NCBI GenBank assembly: GCA_018266795.1
Contig: JAFDZV010000017.1
Location: 75,659 to 139,658 of the forward strand
DNA: 64,000 nt
Direction of reading: 5' to 3'
Origin: Bacteroidota bacterium
Lineage (GTDB): Bacteria > Bacteroidota > Ignavibacteria > OLB7
Part shown: positions 26,993-36,353 of the stretch, piece after piece
How the letters are laid out: the number at the start of each line of letters is the position of its first letter
Numbering within the stretch: position 1 is the stretch's first letter
Position numbers and translations under genes: made by a program
Notes under the pieces: generated by a model
Told to the model about the DNA's origin: nothing
Seen by the model: only the letters and a program-made list of their open reading frames with translations
The model's database searches: none

Positions 26993-28333
26993 TCAGATGT
27001 CGAAAATCAATGCCAGGTGATCGCTGGTGCTGCGGATGAAGCCGTAGTTGGCCCACCCCTTGAACGAGCTCCATCGCCCCACGGAGAAGGGAGGCCCCTG
27101 CGCCGGAGGATTCTGGAACGGGCCTCCGCCCCAGCCGCCGGCCATCCTGATATTGGACACAACGCTCCCGACAGGCACACCGGGGCCCGGCGCCGCGTTC
27201 GCCGTGTAGGGCGAACCCACGATGCCGTTCTGGATGGTGGCGTGGTTGTTGCCCGGCGGCGCCAGCCCCGCACCATATTGAACGAAGAGGTTGTCGATCG
27301 CGTACAGATTCTGCACCAGATCCGCGCCGATGTAGCCGTAGCCCGGATAGTACGTGGTCAGAGTCTGCGTGCTCCAGTAGATGGCATTGTTGGGACGCCG
27401 GATGTGCGTTGCGTAATAGCCCTCGTATCCGGCAACCGGTGCCGGCGGAACCCCGAGCGGCTGCCATGCCAGCGTGTACCCCGCGTTCTGCAGCGCCTGA
27501 TAGGCTGCGCGCTCGGTATATGCGGGCGGCGCGGACATCACGTTGACGTTGAAGTCGCCAAGCACCACCATGATCTCGTCGTTCGCCGGCGCGGTGGTGA
27601 TCTCATCCAGGTCGGCAAGTAGGTTGAGGAACGCGGTCGCGCCGAAGTTGTTCGCCGGCGCGTGCACCACGAAGAGCGTGATGTTCGAAATCACGTCGTC
27701 ATTGCCGTCCACCTCCGCAAACGAGACCATGTAGGGCGCACGGCCCACGAAGCCGACCACCTGTCCCTGCAGCAACGCATTGTTCGCATTGTAGGAGAAG
27801 GTCACACAGGCCGCGCACTGATCCTCCTGCTGGCCGTCGTTGTAGATCGCATCGTCCGGCACATCGCGGTTCGGCAGCGTGCCGTCGAAGTCGTTCGGGT
27901 AGTCGGCGTAGCCTCCGGCGCCCTGCGATGTGGCGCCGCCACCCCCCGGCCAGCGATTGGGCCCGCTGAAGTAGAGATTCGTGGAGAGATAGTAGACCGC
28001 CACGGCCTCGTTCGGCCCGGTCTGCAGCGGAGGCACCAGCATCCAGTCGTCATCGCCGGTAGCGTTGCGGATCTCTTCCAGCAACTCCAGCGAGCCGTTC
28101 AGCCCGGCGCCGCGCACCAGGCGGCCCGGTGCATCGTAGCCGGTGGCCACCTCCACCACCACGATGATCTCCGGATTGGCTGCCGTGATCTGATCGGTGA
28201 TATACTCCAGCCTGTCGGCCGCAGCCTGCGCCTGTGCAACCGACGCACCCTTCTGGCGCTTGTTGGTCCTCGGGTTGCCGATCTTGTTCAGCGCGAACTT
28301 CTCGATGTTCCAATAAAGAATCCGAACGGCCAT
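26993..28333 (-). CDS. Endonuclease/exonuclease/phosphatase (EEP) superfamily protein, copy 1
   Basis: A 446-aa protein with the full EEP (DNase I-like) motif set: WNIE near residue 10, the catalytic Glu in IVVVVEVATG near 60, His in LFVVHAPAN, LGDFNVN near 262, YAIDNLFV, and the final SDH (D438, H439) in STSDHLALIFDI. It is longer than a minimal EEP domain (about 250 aa) because of Gly/Pro/Tyr-rich insertions (PNRWPGGGGAT, YPGYGYIGADLV). No signal peptide. It is paralogous over its whole length to the next two genes. EEP enzymes cleave phosphodiesters in DNA, RNA, phosphoinositides or sphingomyelin; which applies here is unknown. The gene sits 61 bp upstream of the giant gene. Confidence 0.85.
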   Translation of the reverse strand: MAVRILYWNIEKFALNKIGNPRTNKRQKGASVAQAQAAADRLEYITDQITAANPEIIVVVEVATGYDAPGRLVRGAGLNGSLELLEEIRNATGDDDWMLVPPLQTGPNEAVAVYYLSTNLYFSGPNRWPGGGGATSQGAGGYADYPNDFDGTLPNRDVPDDAIYNDGQQEDQCAACVTFSYNANNALLQGQVVGFVGRAPYMVSFAEVDGNDDVISNITLFVVHAPANNFGATAFLNLLADLDEITTAPANDEIMVVLGDFNVNVMSAPPAYTERAAYQALQNAGYTLAWQPLGVPPAPVAGYEGYYATHIRRPNNAIYWSTQTLTTYYPGYGYIGADLVQNLYAIDNLFVQYGAGLAPPGNNHATIQNGIVGSPYTANAAPGPGVPVGSVVSNIRMAGGWGGGPFQNPPAQGPPFSVGRWSSFKGWANYGFIRSTSDHLALIFDI

Positions 28334-28412
28334 CGTTGGTTTCCTTCTTCTGACTTCTGGAGTTTCCGTACGTGCATGCCGTGCAACCGCATGCGTGATT
28401 GATATATCGGTA

Positions 28413-29762
28413 TCAGATGTCGATCACCAGCGCAAGGTGATCGCTGGTGCTTCTGATGCGCCCGAAGTTGTTCCAGCCACGGAACAGCCGGTCGAAGCCT
28501 GCAACCCAGGCAGGGCCCACCGCAGGAGGATTTCCGAACCGTATGCCGGGCATCGCAATCGGGAACTCGACCGCACCCGTCGGCGTCCCCGGCTCCGGAA
28601 CCGGATGCAGCGTGTACGGCGAGCCCACAACGCCGTTGATCACCGTGAGGTTGTTCTCGTCCGGAGGGTTGACGTTCTGACCGTACCGCGTGAAGAAGTT
28701 GTCGATCGCGATGTAGTTCGCCTTCTCCCCTCCCATGTATCCGTATCCGGGATAGTACACCCTTGCGCTCGCGGTGCTCCAATACTTCGCGCCCTTGCGC
28801 CCCTTCATGTGCGTGCCGAAATAGGTGCGGTACCCGCGCGGATCCTGCGGAGCCACTGCAAGCGGCTGCAGGCCCAGCACATACTGTTTCTGCTGGAGAT
28901 CCGCATACGGCGTTGCCTCGATGAGCTCCCGCGTCACCACGTTCACATTGAAGTCGCCGGCGATCACTCTCACCTCCGTAGAGTTGTTCCTCTGGGCGAT
29001 CTGATCGTTCCGGGCAAGGTTGCGCAGATAGGCGTTTGCATGCTCACCGCTGGCTGGAGCGTGAATCCCGAAGAGCGTGATGTTCCGCAACACCATGTCG
29101 GAGTCCGGCTCGATCTCACAGAACGTCGTCATGAACGGGGCGCGCGCGATGCCGTAATCGATCGGCTCGGTGATCACCCTGATCTTCATTCCGATTCGCT
29201 GGGCGACGGTCCTCGTGAAATCCACGCATCCGGCGCAGCGGCGCTCCGAGCGGCCGCCGTTGAAGAGCGCTCCCTGCGGAATCTCCCGGTCGCGCGGCAG
29301 ACAGTCGCGGAAGTCGGCCGGATAGTCCGCCCGGGTTCCCACGCTCCGCGGCCTGCCTCCCCAGCCGCCGCTCCATCCGTAGGGGCCGGTGAACACCAGC
29401 TTTCTGGAGTCGTAGAACACGCAAATCCCTTCCTTCTTTCCGGTCTGCAGAGGGGGAACCAGCATCCACCTGCGCCGGTTGCGCGTTCCGGTGCGAAGCA
29501 TTTCAAGCAACGCCAGCGACGCGTTCACACCGTTGCCGGTTACCAAGCGTCCGCGCTCCGTGAAGGGAGTTTCCAGTTCCGCCACCACGAACAGATCGGG
29601 CTGGGTCTCCACGAGATGATCGAGGATATAGGCGGCCCGCTCCTGCGACGACTCCGCACTTGTCAGCCTGCCGCTCCCCTTCTGCCGGCGCCTGGTGCTT
29701 GGATCGGCAATCTTGTTGATGCTGAAGTTTTCGATGTTCCAGAAGAGCACGCGTATGGGCAT
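28413..29762 (-). CDS. EEP superfamily protein, copy 2
   Basis: A 449-aa paralogue: FWNIENF at the N-terminus, Glu in FVVAELETP, His in LFGIHAPAS, AGDFNVN, IAIDNFFTRYG and a terminal STSDHLALVIDI (D441, H442). All catalytic positions appear intact. It has more Arg and Lys than the other two copies, particularly at residues 120-190. The frame stays open far upstream, but those residues are not protein-like. The ATG at 29762 follows GAGGATGCG and matches the start of both paralogues. No signal peptide. It lies 79 bp from copy 1. Confidence 0.84.
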   Translation of the reverse strand: MPIRVLFWNIENFSINKIADPSTRRRQKGSGRLTSAESSQERAAYILDHLVETQPDLFVVAELETPFTERGRLVTGNGVNASLALLEMLRTGTRNRRRWMLVPPLQTGKKEGICVFYDSRKLVFTGPYGWSGGWGGRPRSVGTRADYPADFRDCLPRDREIPQGALFNGGRSERRCAGCVDFTRTVAQRIGMKIRVITEPIDYGIARAPFMTTFCEIEPDSDMVLRNITLFGIHAPASGEHANAYLRNLARNDQIAQRNNSTEVRVIAGDFNVNVVTRELIEATPYADLQQKQYVLGLQPLAVAPQDPRGYRTYFGTHMKGRKGAKYWSTASARVYYPGYGYMGGEKANYIAIDNFFTRYGQNVNPPDENNLTVINGVVGSPYTLHPVPEPGTPTGAVEFPIAMPGIRFGNPPAVGPAWVAGFDRLFRGWNNFGRIRSTSDHLALVIDI

Positions 29763-29923
29763 CGCATCCTCGCTATCGGAGATATGTGTCCGGCGTTGGG
29801 AAGCCGTGCAACGGGTTCGCGTATCGCAGTACGATCCATTCGCTCCGTCCGGCAGAGATCGGGCTGCGCACAGCCCGGCATTCGCGCTGCGCCTGCAGGC
29901 CCGCTCCCCGGGTGCGTGCCGTC

Positions 29924-31273
29924 TCACACATCCATCACCAGCGCCAGATGATCGCTCGTGCTCCGGATGAAGCCGTAGTTGGCCCAGCCGTTGAACGACT
30001 TCTTCCGCCCCGCCGTGAACGCCGGCGCAATCGCGGGAGGAGCGGCAAATGCGCCTCCGGCCATGGCGATCGGGAAGGCAAGTGCCCCCTGCGGGGTGCC
30101 AACGGCGGGGGGCGGGAACAGGTTGTACTGCGACCCGACAATGCCGTTCAGGATGGTGAAGTTGTTCGCGCCGGGCGGGGCGATGCCCGCCCCGTACCTG
30201 GTGAAGATGTTGTCGATCGCGTAGAAGTTGGCCACGATTTCGGACCCGTAGTAACCGTACGCGGGATAGTAGGTGTTGAGCGCTGCGGTGCTCCAGTAGA
30301 CGGCGCTCTTCCCCCGGCGGATGTGCGTGGCGTAGTACCCCTCGTACCCGTTCGCCGGAGCCCCGGGAGCCGGGGCGAGCGGATCGAGCGCGAGCCCGTA
30401 GCCTGCCCCCACCAGTCCGCCGTATGGCAGCGAGCGTACCCACCCGGGAGCTGCCGTCAGCAGGTTCACGTTGAAGTCGCCAAGAACAACCTTCAATTCG
30501 GTTGCGGCATTCGCTGCAACGATCTCCTGCGTGTTCGCGAGGCCGGCCAGATACGGCCCGGCGGCGAAGACCGTTGCGGGGGAATGAACTGCATAGAGCG
30601 TGATGTTGCGAACCACGCCGCCGCCGCCGGTGATGTCGGCAAAGCTTGCCATGTACGGAGCGCGCCCGGCGTAGGCAATCGGCGTGCCGGCGAGCGGCGG
30701 GCCGAGAGCGGCCGCATGCGTGAAGTCCACGCGCGCGGCGCACAGGTTCTCCGCCGTCCCGACGTTGTGCATCGCACCGCCGGGAACAACGCGCCCCGTT
30801 GTGATCGATACGTTGAACGGAGCCGCATAGGCCGCAGCGCCAACGCCGCCCGGTGCAACAGCAACCCCGCCCGCCCCGCCCGGCCAGATGTATGGTCCGG
30901 TGAAGACGAGGTTCGTGGAGTCGTAGAAGATGCCAACCCCCTCGTTCGGCCCGGTCTGAATCGGCGGCACCAGCATCCAGTTGGCATTCGCGGTTGCTGC
31001 GCGGATCGCCAGCAGCAGCGCCGCTGCTCCGTTCGCGCCGGCTCCGCGCACGATGCGCCCCGGGGCGTCGTAACCGGTTTCAACCTCCACCACCACCATG
31101 ATATCCGGAGGCGCGGGGATGGCCGTGAGGTGCGAGAGGATATAGGCCTGGCGCGCGGCCGATGCCACCCCCTGGGTCATGCTCGCACCGCGCTGCCGCT
31201 TCCGGTTGTTCGGGTTGGCAACCTTGTTCAGCGCGAAGTTCTCGATGTTCCAGTAGAGGATGCGGATCGGCAT
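29924..31273 (-). CDS. EEP superfamily protein, copy 3
   Basis: A 449-aa paralogue with YWNIENF, MVVVEVETG, LYAVHSPAT, LGDFNVN, FYAIDNIFTRYG and STSDHLALVMDV. It is closest to copy 1 (shared YEGYYATHIRR and GWANYGFIRSTSDHLAL) and unusually rich in Ala and Gly. Its ATG overlaps the stop of the 1262-aa protein gene (TGATG), so translation of the two is probably coupled; an in-frame GTG at 31276 is possible. AAGGAG lies upstream inside the preceding gene. The three EEP genes arose by tandem duplication and all keep the active site, so selection seems to hold each one. Confidence 0.84.
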   Translation of the reverse strand: MPIRILYWNIENFALNKVANPNNRKRQRGASMTQGVASAARQAYILSHLTAIPAPPDIMVVVEVETGYDAPGRIVRGAGANGAAALLLAIRAATANANWMLVPPIQTGPNEGVGIFYDSTNLVFTGPYIWPGGAGGVAVAPGGVGAAAYAAPFNVSITTGRVVPGGAMHNVGTAENLCAARVDFTHAAALGPPLAGTPIAYAGRAPYMASFADITGGGGVVRNITLYAVHSPATVFAAGPYLAGLANTQEIVAANAATELKVVLGDFNVNLLTAAPGWVRSLPYGGLVGAGYGLALDPLAPAPGAPANGYEGYYATHIRRGKSAVYWSTAALNTYYPAYGYYGSEIVANFYAIDNIFTRYGAGIAPPGANNFTILNGIVGSQYNLFPPPAVGTPQGALAFPIAMAGGAFAAPPAIAPAFTAGRKKSFNGWANYGFIRSTSDHLALVMDV

Positions 31274-34200
31274 CACCCACGCTCCTTCCCTCTGGACCGT
31301 CTGGGCTTCCCTTCGGGCGGATTGGACTCACGCTGCTTGCGCACGAGCTTCGGCGCGGCTCCCTCGGCGATCGACTCCGCAAGGCTCTCCACCTCGGTGG
31401 CAACAACTTCGTACGCCGGCAGCTCCGCCGGCCGCGACTCCGGAACCGGCACAAGCATCGGCTGGCTGCTCTTCGGATTCTTGTTGTAGGCCGCGTACCA
31501 GCCAAGGCTCCCCGTGCTGTTCGGATCGCCGAAGAGGAAGAAGTTGATCGTGGCCCCCGGAGGCAGCTTCACGATGCCGAGGAACTTCAGGCCCATGTTG
31601 TTGAGCTTGAGGTTGAAGGCCTTCTTCTCGCTCCCGACAACCGGATCGTATGTCAGCACGATGCTGTCGATGGAAACCTTCAGCACTCCCTGCAGGCTCA
31701 ACAGCTTTGCACCCGGCGCGGCGCCCGGCAACTGAAGCCCTGCGAAGGCGGAGTACGTGTCGCCCGACGCAAGCGTCTGCGGGCTCCACGCCAGCAGCAT
31801 GCGCGATTCGAACCCGGCGCCGGAGACGAGCGCTCCCGGCGTTCCCATGGTGATCTTGTAGACAACGCCGTACCACGGCCCGGAGAGCTCCGTGATCGGC
31901 ACGCTCACACGCGCCGGCAGATAGCCGTAGTCCGCCGGGCGCTTGCCGGCCGGTGCGGCGATGAAGCTGTCCAGCTGCAGCGCGAACGTGGGGAACAGGC
32001 TCCCCTCGCGCGGCTTGCTGTTGGCCAGGTCGAACCCGATGCCGCCGGAATCGAACGTATAGACAACGGCGTTCGGCGTGTCGGCGGGCGAGCTCAGCAG
32101 GATCTGCAGATTGGAGTACGCAAGCCCGATCCCTCGTTTATCCGGCGGCGTACCCGCCGGCGATCCGAAGGAGAGCATATCGTACGGGTTGTTGGAGGAG
32201 TCCTCCAGCTTCGCGAAGTCGAACACGCCCCAGATCAGGAAGCGGCTGGCGATCGTGGCCGTGGCATCGCTTCCGGTTGTCAGGGTGTTGAACTGCACGC
32301 GGCTGAACCCGATCGCGTTGAAGAGGTTGCTGTCCACGATGAACACCGTTGGGGTGTTCTGCTCGAAGACATAGGTGGAGGTCTTCCCCTGAGTCTGATA
32401 GCTTCCCTTCAGCACCACGGCGTTGCTGACGCTCCTGCCGAAGACGGAGTAGGTCTCCAGCACCTTCGTATCGTAAAGCACATTGGTGGTAAGCTGAACG
32501 CGGCTCTGGAAATCCACCATCGTGCTGTTGAGGAAGAGCGCCTGCAGTTGCAGCACCGTGAAGTTGTACGGGGCGCTCACACCAAGGCCCAGCGGCACAT
32601 CGGGATTGCCGCCGCTGGCAACGTTCTGCCGGTAGAGGGGGAGCTGATAGTCGATCAGCCCGAACATGCTGCTCGGTCCGGAGATCTTGACGCTGCAGCC
32701 ATCCACCTGCACCCTGCTCACCGTCACGCCGAAGTGATGCGCCTCGAACTGCGTGAAGTCGATCCCGGCCGCCAGGCCGCGTATCTGATCCGGAAGGTTG
32801 GGCACATCCGCACGCAGCACCAGAATGCCGTTCCAGTTCGGGTCCGTGACAACGCGCGCGAAGTTCTTGTAGAGATGGTTGTTCTTCACGGTGGCTTCCG
32901 CGATCGCCGCGGCGATGAACGTCTGCAGCCACTGCGACAGGCCGGTGAGCGCTACGCTTACATCCCCCACGTTCTCCATCACGGAGAACTGCTCCGTGGA
33001 GATCCACTTGTTCGGGTTCGCAACACGCTCCTGCACGGTGCCGTCGCCGAACTTGAGAATCATCACGTTGCGATAATCCGTGGCCATCACGCCGTTCCCG
33101 ACGTTGGCCGCCATCGTCCAGTCCGTGATCGTCACCGTGTTGTAGAAGGCCGGATCGGTTGGATCTGTTGCGGGCTGCTTGCTGATCAGCTCGCCCAGGT
33201 TCTTCGGGTTCACCACCACGCTGAACAGCTGGTTCGTCTGGAAGAGATTCTGCAGCGGCGTGTCCAGATTCCAGAACACCATCTCCGGCGGACGATTCGG
33301 CGCCGGCTCCGACTGGGCAAGCGTCACCTTCACGTAATCCGAGCCAACGCTCCCCTTCGCAACCTGCGCGAGAAGGCCCTGCGGCGTGGTGGTCTGCGTT
33401 GCTTCATCGGCCGCAACGGCCGTACCCGCAAGCAGCCGCGCGCGGCGTGCGCGCTTGTCCGCAGTGATCAACTGCTCCACGGACTTGGCGATCAGGGACT
33501 TGCGCGTCGGCGAGACGATCTGGCTCTCGTAGGTTGTCAACTGGTCCTGCGAGAACCCCTGCTGGGCCGTCGGTACACCGGCATAGACCGCAAGCGGCAC
33601 CGCAAACCCGGGCTTGTCCAGCAGTACCGTCTCCACCGGATACACACCCAGTACCGGCACATCGGGCGGCTTACCGGAGCAGTCCGGTACGTAGAGCGGG
33701 CTGGACTCCGGCTGCGCATCGTACGTGGCCTTCGCTCCGACAATCATGCACCACGATGTCAGGTAGTCCTTCTTCAGCCGCGCACCCACCGCGCCGCTGG
33801 TTGGATCGTTCAGCGTGGCCGATGCAAACGGAAACACCGGAGCGTATGCGGCATTGCGCGGAACGAAGCGAAGCAGATCGTACGCACCGTTCGCCAGGTA
33901 CGGACGGAAGGTCATCGTCTCCGATCCGAACAGTCCGCACAGCAGATTGCAGGTGGCATCTCCATCCGCCGGGGACGAGGATGTGCCGGCAACGGTGAGG
34001 CCGAAGTTGCCGGCATACGTCATGTAGAGCGGCGCAACCGCGGGCGTTGCGGGCTGCGCGCCGGCATACTCGAAGATGAATGCGCCGGAGAAGGGAGCGG
34101 GTCCGCTGGCCGCATCGCCGGAACCAAGCGGCACCAGGCCGATACTCCGGTTGTCGCGGGTACGCATCCAGCTTGCAAGCTCCGGCATGCTGCTGCCGGT

Positions 34201-35061
34201 AACGGTGGGCGCAAGGAGCGTTCGGAGTAGCCCGGCATTGATGTTCACGGTGCCCGTGCCGCTTCCGTTCACGGGATCGAGCGGATCTATCGCTCCGATG
34301 TAGTTGAGCGTGGCGCCGGGCGTGCCGGTGACGACAACCGGGTAGTTCTGGGAGAAGGTGGAGCCGCCGCTGCTGAAGGAGTAGCGTACGCCGGCGTTGA
34401 AGTAGGCAAGCGTTACAGCGGTCTTGATGCTCCCCCCGAGCAGAAAGCATCCGGAGTATTGGCCGATGAAGGGGATCGTTGCCTGATTCGCCGTAACGCT
34501 GGGAGCCTTGCCGGAGTCCGGCGACGTAATCAGGCTGACGCCGTTGACGCCGCCATTGGCATTCACCACGAGGCCGGTGGCGTTGTAGGTGAGCGGGGTG
34601 CCAACTCCGGCAGTAAGGGTGAGCTGGCTGCCGAGCGGGTTATTGAAGTTGGATTGCAGCACCGGCCCGCCGAGATCCGCCGCGAAGGAGAACGCATAAC
34701 CGCCGCAGCGCCCGAACACGGGCGATGCAGGGTTGCTCACGTTGGGTATCCACGCGCAGGCCTGGCCGTTGAACGGCTGGCCAAGTACGCCGAAGCAGCC
34801 ATCCAGATAGGTGCGCACGGCGGTGATGAACTGGTCAACCTGCGTCTCGTCCGCGAACGTCGGCGCGGTGAGGGCGAACAGGTAGTGGCCATTGTAGGTG
34901 TTGAACGACTGCGCAATCGTAATGGTGTTATCGGGGGGCGGAGGCGGCACGTCGTTCCGGCCCAGCAGGTACGCACACCAGCCTACATCGCCGGCGTTGC
35001 GCGGCATAACGAACAGCTTCGAGGAAAGAACCTGCACGAAGCTCGGTGTTGAATCGCTCAT
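31273..35061 (-). CDS. Large (1262-aa) beta-rich protein of unknown function
   Basis: No family recognised. It has no signal peptide, and its composition (Val, Thr, Phe, Ser, Gly) resembles that of the giant protein. Parts alternate between beta-rich stretches (for example FLLGGSIKTAVTLAYFNAGV) and a charged helical patch near residues 510-550 (QLTTYESQIVSPTRKSLIAK). Several Cys cluster in the first 400 residues (WCAYLLG, DGCFGV, FGRCGG, LLCGLFG). The C-terminal 60 residues are Pro/Glu/Arg-rich and end in a basic tail (KPRRSRGKERG), which could be a linker or contact segment. A GTG at 35064 precedes the chosen ATG. Its stop overlaps the start of EEP copy 3. Probably a structural partner in the same assembly. 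Confidence 0.8.
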   Translation of the reverse strand: MSDSTPSFVQVLSSKLFVMPRNAGDVGWCAYLLGRNDVPPPPPDNTITIAQSFNTYNGHYLFALTAPTFADETQVDQFITAVRTYLDGCFGVLGQPFNGQACAWIPNVSNPASPVFGRCGGYAFSFAADLGGPVLQSNFNNPLGSQLTLTAGVGTPLTYNATGLVVNANGGVNGVSLITSPDSGKAPSVTANQATIPFIGQYSGCFLLGGSIKTAVTLAYFNAGVRYSFSSGGSTFSQNYPVVVTGTPGATLNYIGAIDPLDPVNGSGTGTVNINAGLLRTLLAPTVTGSSMPELASWMRTRDNRSIGLVPLGSGDAASGPAPFSGAFIFEYAGAQPATPAVAPLYMTYAGNFGLTVAGTSSSPADGDATCNLLCGLFGSETMTFRPYLANGAYDLLRFVPRNAAYAPVFPFASATLNDPTSGAVGARLKKDYLTSWCMIVGAKATYDAQPESSPLYVPDCSGKPPDVPVLGVYPVETVLLDKPGFAVPLAVYAGVPTAQQGFSQDQLTTYESQIVSPTRKSLIAKSVEQLITADKRARRARLLAGTAVAADEATQTTTPQGLLAQVAKGSVGSDYVKVTLAQSEPAPNRPPEMVFWNLDTPLQNLFQTNQLFSVVVNPKNLGELISKQPATDPTDPAFYNTVTITDWTMAANVGNGVMATDYRNVMILKFGDGTVQERVANPNKWISTEQFSVMENVGDVSVALTGLSQWLQTFIAAAIAEATVKNNHLYKNFARVVTDPNWNGILVLRADVPNLPDQIRGLAAGIDFTQFEAHHFGVTVSRVQVDGCSVKISGPSSMFGLIDYQLPLYRQNVASGGNPDVPLGLGVSAPYNFTVLQLQALFLNSTMVDFQSRVQLTTNVLYDTKVLETYSVFGRSVSNAVVLKGSYQTQGKTSTYVFEQNTPTVFIVDSNLFNAIGFSRVQFNTLTTGSDATATIASRFLIWGVFDFAKLEDSSNNPYDMLSFGSPAGTPPDKRGIGLAYSNLQILLSSPADTPNAVVYTFDSGGIGFDLANSKPREGSLFPTFALQLDSFIAAPAGKRPADYGYLPARVSVPITELSGPWYGVVYKITMGTPGALVSGAGFESRMLLAWSPQTLASGDTYSAFAGLQLPGAAPGAKLLSLQGVLKVSIDSIVLTYDPVVGSEKKAFNLKLNNMGLKFLGIVKLPPGATINFFLFGDPNSTGSLGWYAAYNKNPKSSQPMLVPVPESRPAELPAYEVVATEVESLAESIAEGAAPKLVRKQRESNPPEGKPRRSRGKERG

Positions 35062-35114
35062 CACACCTCATCACTCCTTCAGGGGATACCCCCGCGCCCG
35101 GTTCAACGATGCGC

Positions 35115-35843
35115 CTAGTGCCAGACGGCAATGGCTGCACTGTATGTCGTGGGCGGAATATTTCTGGACTGGAATGTTGCCTGCATCACGAGTTGCCCAA
35201 GCTGTTCGGACGTGGGGATCGTGAGGATGAATGTTGCGCCGGGAGCGATGCGAACATCGCCGAGCGCCAGCGAGTCTGATATCGTTGCCGTGGGGCTTAC
35301 CTGATTCACACTGAGCGTGTACACCGGAAGTGCACCGGCGAGAAGCGCAACGCTGACGTTGGTTCGGTTCGCTCCGCGCACGGTGGTAACGGCTTCGAGA
35401 TCCGGTGTGAGATTGACAACATGCTCGGCGTAGATCAGATCCTCAGGTGCCGTCCACGAATACATGCTTCCGGTAAACCCGACCGGCGCATTGGCCGCCG
35501 CCGAGCCCGAAGTCACCAGTTCCGCATCCACCGACGAAATCTGAGGAGGCGCCGCAAGCCGAAGCCGCATTGCGCCGCGGGCGCTGTCGTGTCCTACATT
35601 CGTGGCAAAGCGATATCCCGAGGAATCGGGTGTCAACACCGCTTCCCCGACAAATTCGCCCGCGAGTGTCAGCTTCACCGTGACTCGCGCCCGGGTTCCA
35701 TCAACCACACCGTCCACTACCAGCGAACCGAAACGGCGATGGAAGCTCTGGGTGGAGGAACCGGTTTCAGCACCGGCATCCTCCGACCCAAGCAGACACA
35801 GAAGGGCGAGCGCAACCATTGCGACGATCTTGCGCGTGATCAT
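35115..35843 (-). CDS. Secreted protein ending in the locus-specific beta-rich domain
   Basis: A 242-aa protein. It starts with a clear Sec signal peptide (MITRKIVAMVALALLCLLG, cleavage near DAGA). A middle region of about 100 residues is unfamiliar. The C-terminal domain of about 100 residues matches the small paralogues of the locus: AVTTVRGANRTNVSVALLAG, LPVYTLSVNQVSP, IAPGATFILTIPTSEQLGQL, then a final AIAVWH. The start at 35843 is chosen because it places the signal peptide at the N-terminus; 22 upstream codons are probably non-coding. It is the only exported form of the domain and may anchor or display the system on the outside of the inner membrane. Confidence 0.8.
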   Translation of the reverse strand: MITRKIVAMVALALLCLLGSEDAGAETGSSTQSFHRRFGSLVVDGVVDGTRARVTVKLTLAGEFVGEAVLTPDSSGYRFATNVGHDSARGAMRLRLAAPPQISSVDAELVTSGSAAANAPVGFTGSMYSWTAPEDLIYAEHVVNLTPDLEAVTTVRGANRTNVSVALLAGALPVYTLSVNQVSPTATISDSLALGDVRIAPGATFILTIPTSEQLGQLVMQATFQSRNIPPTTYSAAIAVWH

Positions 35844-35963
35844 CGTTCGCCTGAATTCCAAGTTGAAAGAGGAGACAACTGGGGCTTTGGTCCTCGGAAC
35901 CTGCATCATACCAGCGTTGTGGACTCAGCGCCGATGCAGGTCATGTAATTATCGCAGCCTGGA

Positions 35964-36353
35964 TCAGCTGGTCAGCGGCCACATCGCAACGATACCCGAG
36001 AACGGGAACCATGGATTGGGCGGCGACTGCAGTTCGGCCTGCATGACAACGTTACCAACCTGAGAGGACGTCGGGATCGTAAGTGTGAAGGTGGCTCCCT
36101 TCTTGATGTTCAACGAGCCGAGAAACAGATCCATGTTGACGGTCGCGACCGTTGCAACCTGGTTCATGCTCCCAACCCACACGGTCATCGACCCGCTGTT
36201 GATCGCCACGGATGCCTGATTGCGGGCGGAGCCGAAAACCGTTGTGACCACCGTTACGGACGGCGAAAGGGGAAACGTGAACGACAGGGGATTGTCGCCA
36301 ATGCCTGCGATCATGGTGAGATCCATTGGGCGTTCTGATGGGTGTCCTGACAT
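35964..36353 (-). CDS. Small beta-rich protein, member of the locus-specific family (first gene of the locus)
   Basis: A 129-aa protein with the family pattern: VTVVTTVFGSARNQASVAIN, MTVWVGSMNQVATVATV, LNIKKGATFTLTIPTSSQVG, NVVMQAELQSPPNPW and a last Trp in IVAMWPL. The block GATFTLTIPTSSQVG is nearly the same as in the secreted 242-aa protein, its immediate neighbour. No signal peptide. A strong AAGGAG lies about 10 nt before the ATG, and the locus promoter is about 110 bp upstream. Confidence 0.8.
   Translation of the reverse strand: MSGHPSERPMDLTMIAGIGDNPLSFTFPLSPSVTVVTTVFGSARNQASVAINSGSMTVWVGSMNQVATVATVNMDLFLGSLNIKKGATFTLTIPTSSQVGNVVMQAELQSPPNPWFPFSGIVAMWPLTS

Noticed and set aside
30000-31276. 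Idea that the Ala/Gly-rich EEP copy 3 is decaying
   Set aside because: All catalytic positions are present, the frame is intact and its start is coupled to the preceding gene.
31162-34230. 1022-codon plus-strand frame
   Set aside because: Antisense shadow of the 1262-aa protein; basic, low-complexity composition and no motif.
14921-36353. Idea that the locus is a phage-tail-like contractile injection system or prophage
   Set aside because: No sheath, tube, baseplate, spike, AAA+ or integrase gene is seen; the proteins present do not resemble tail components.
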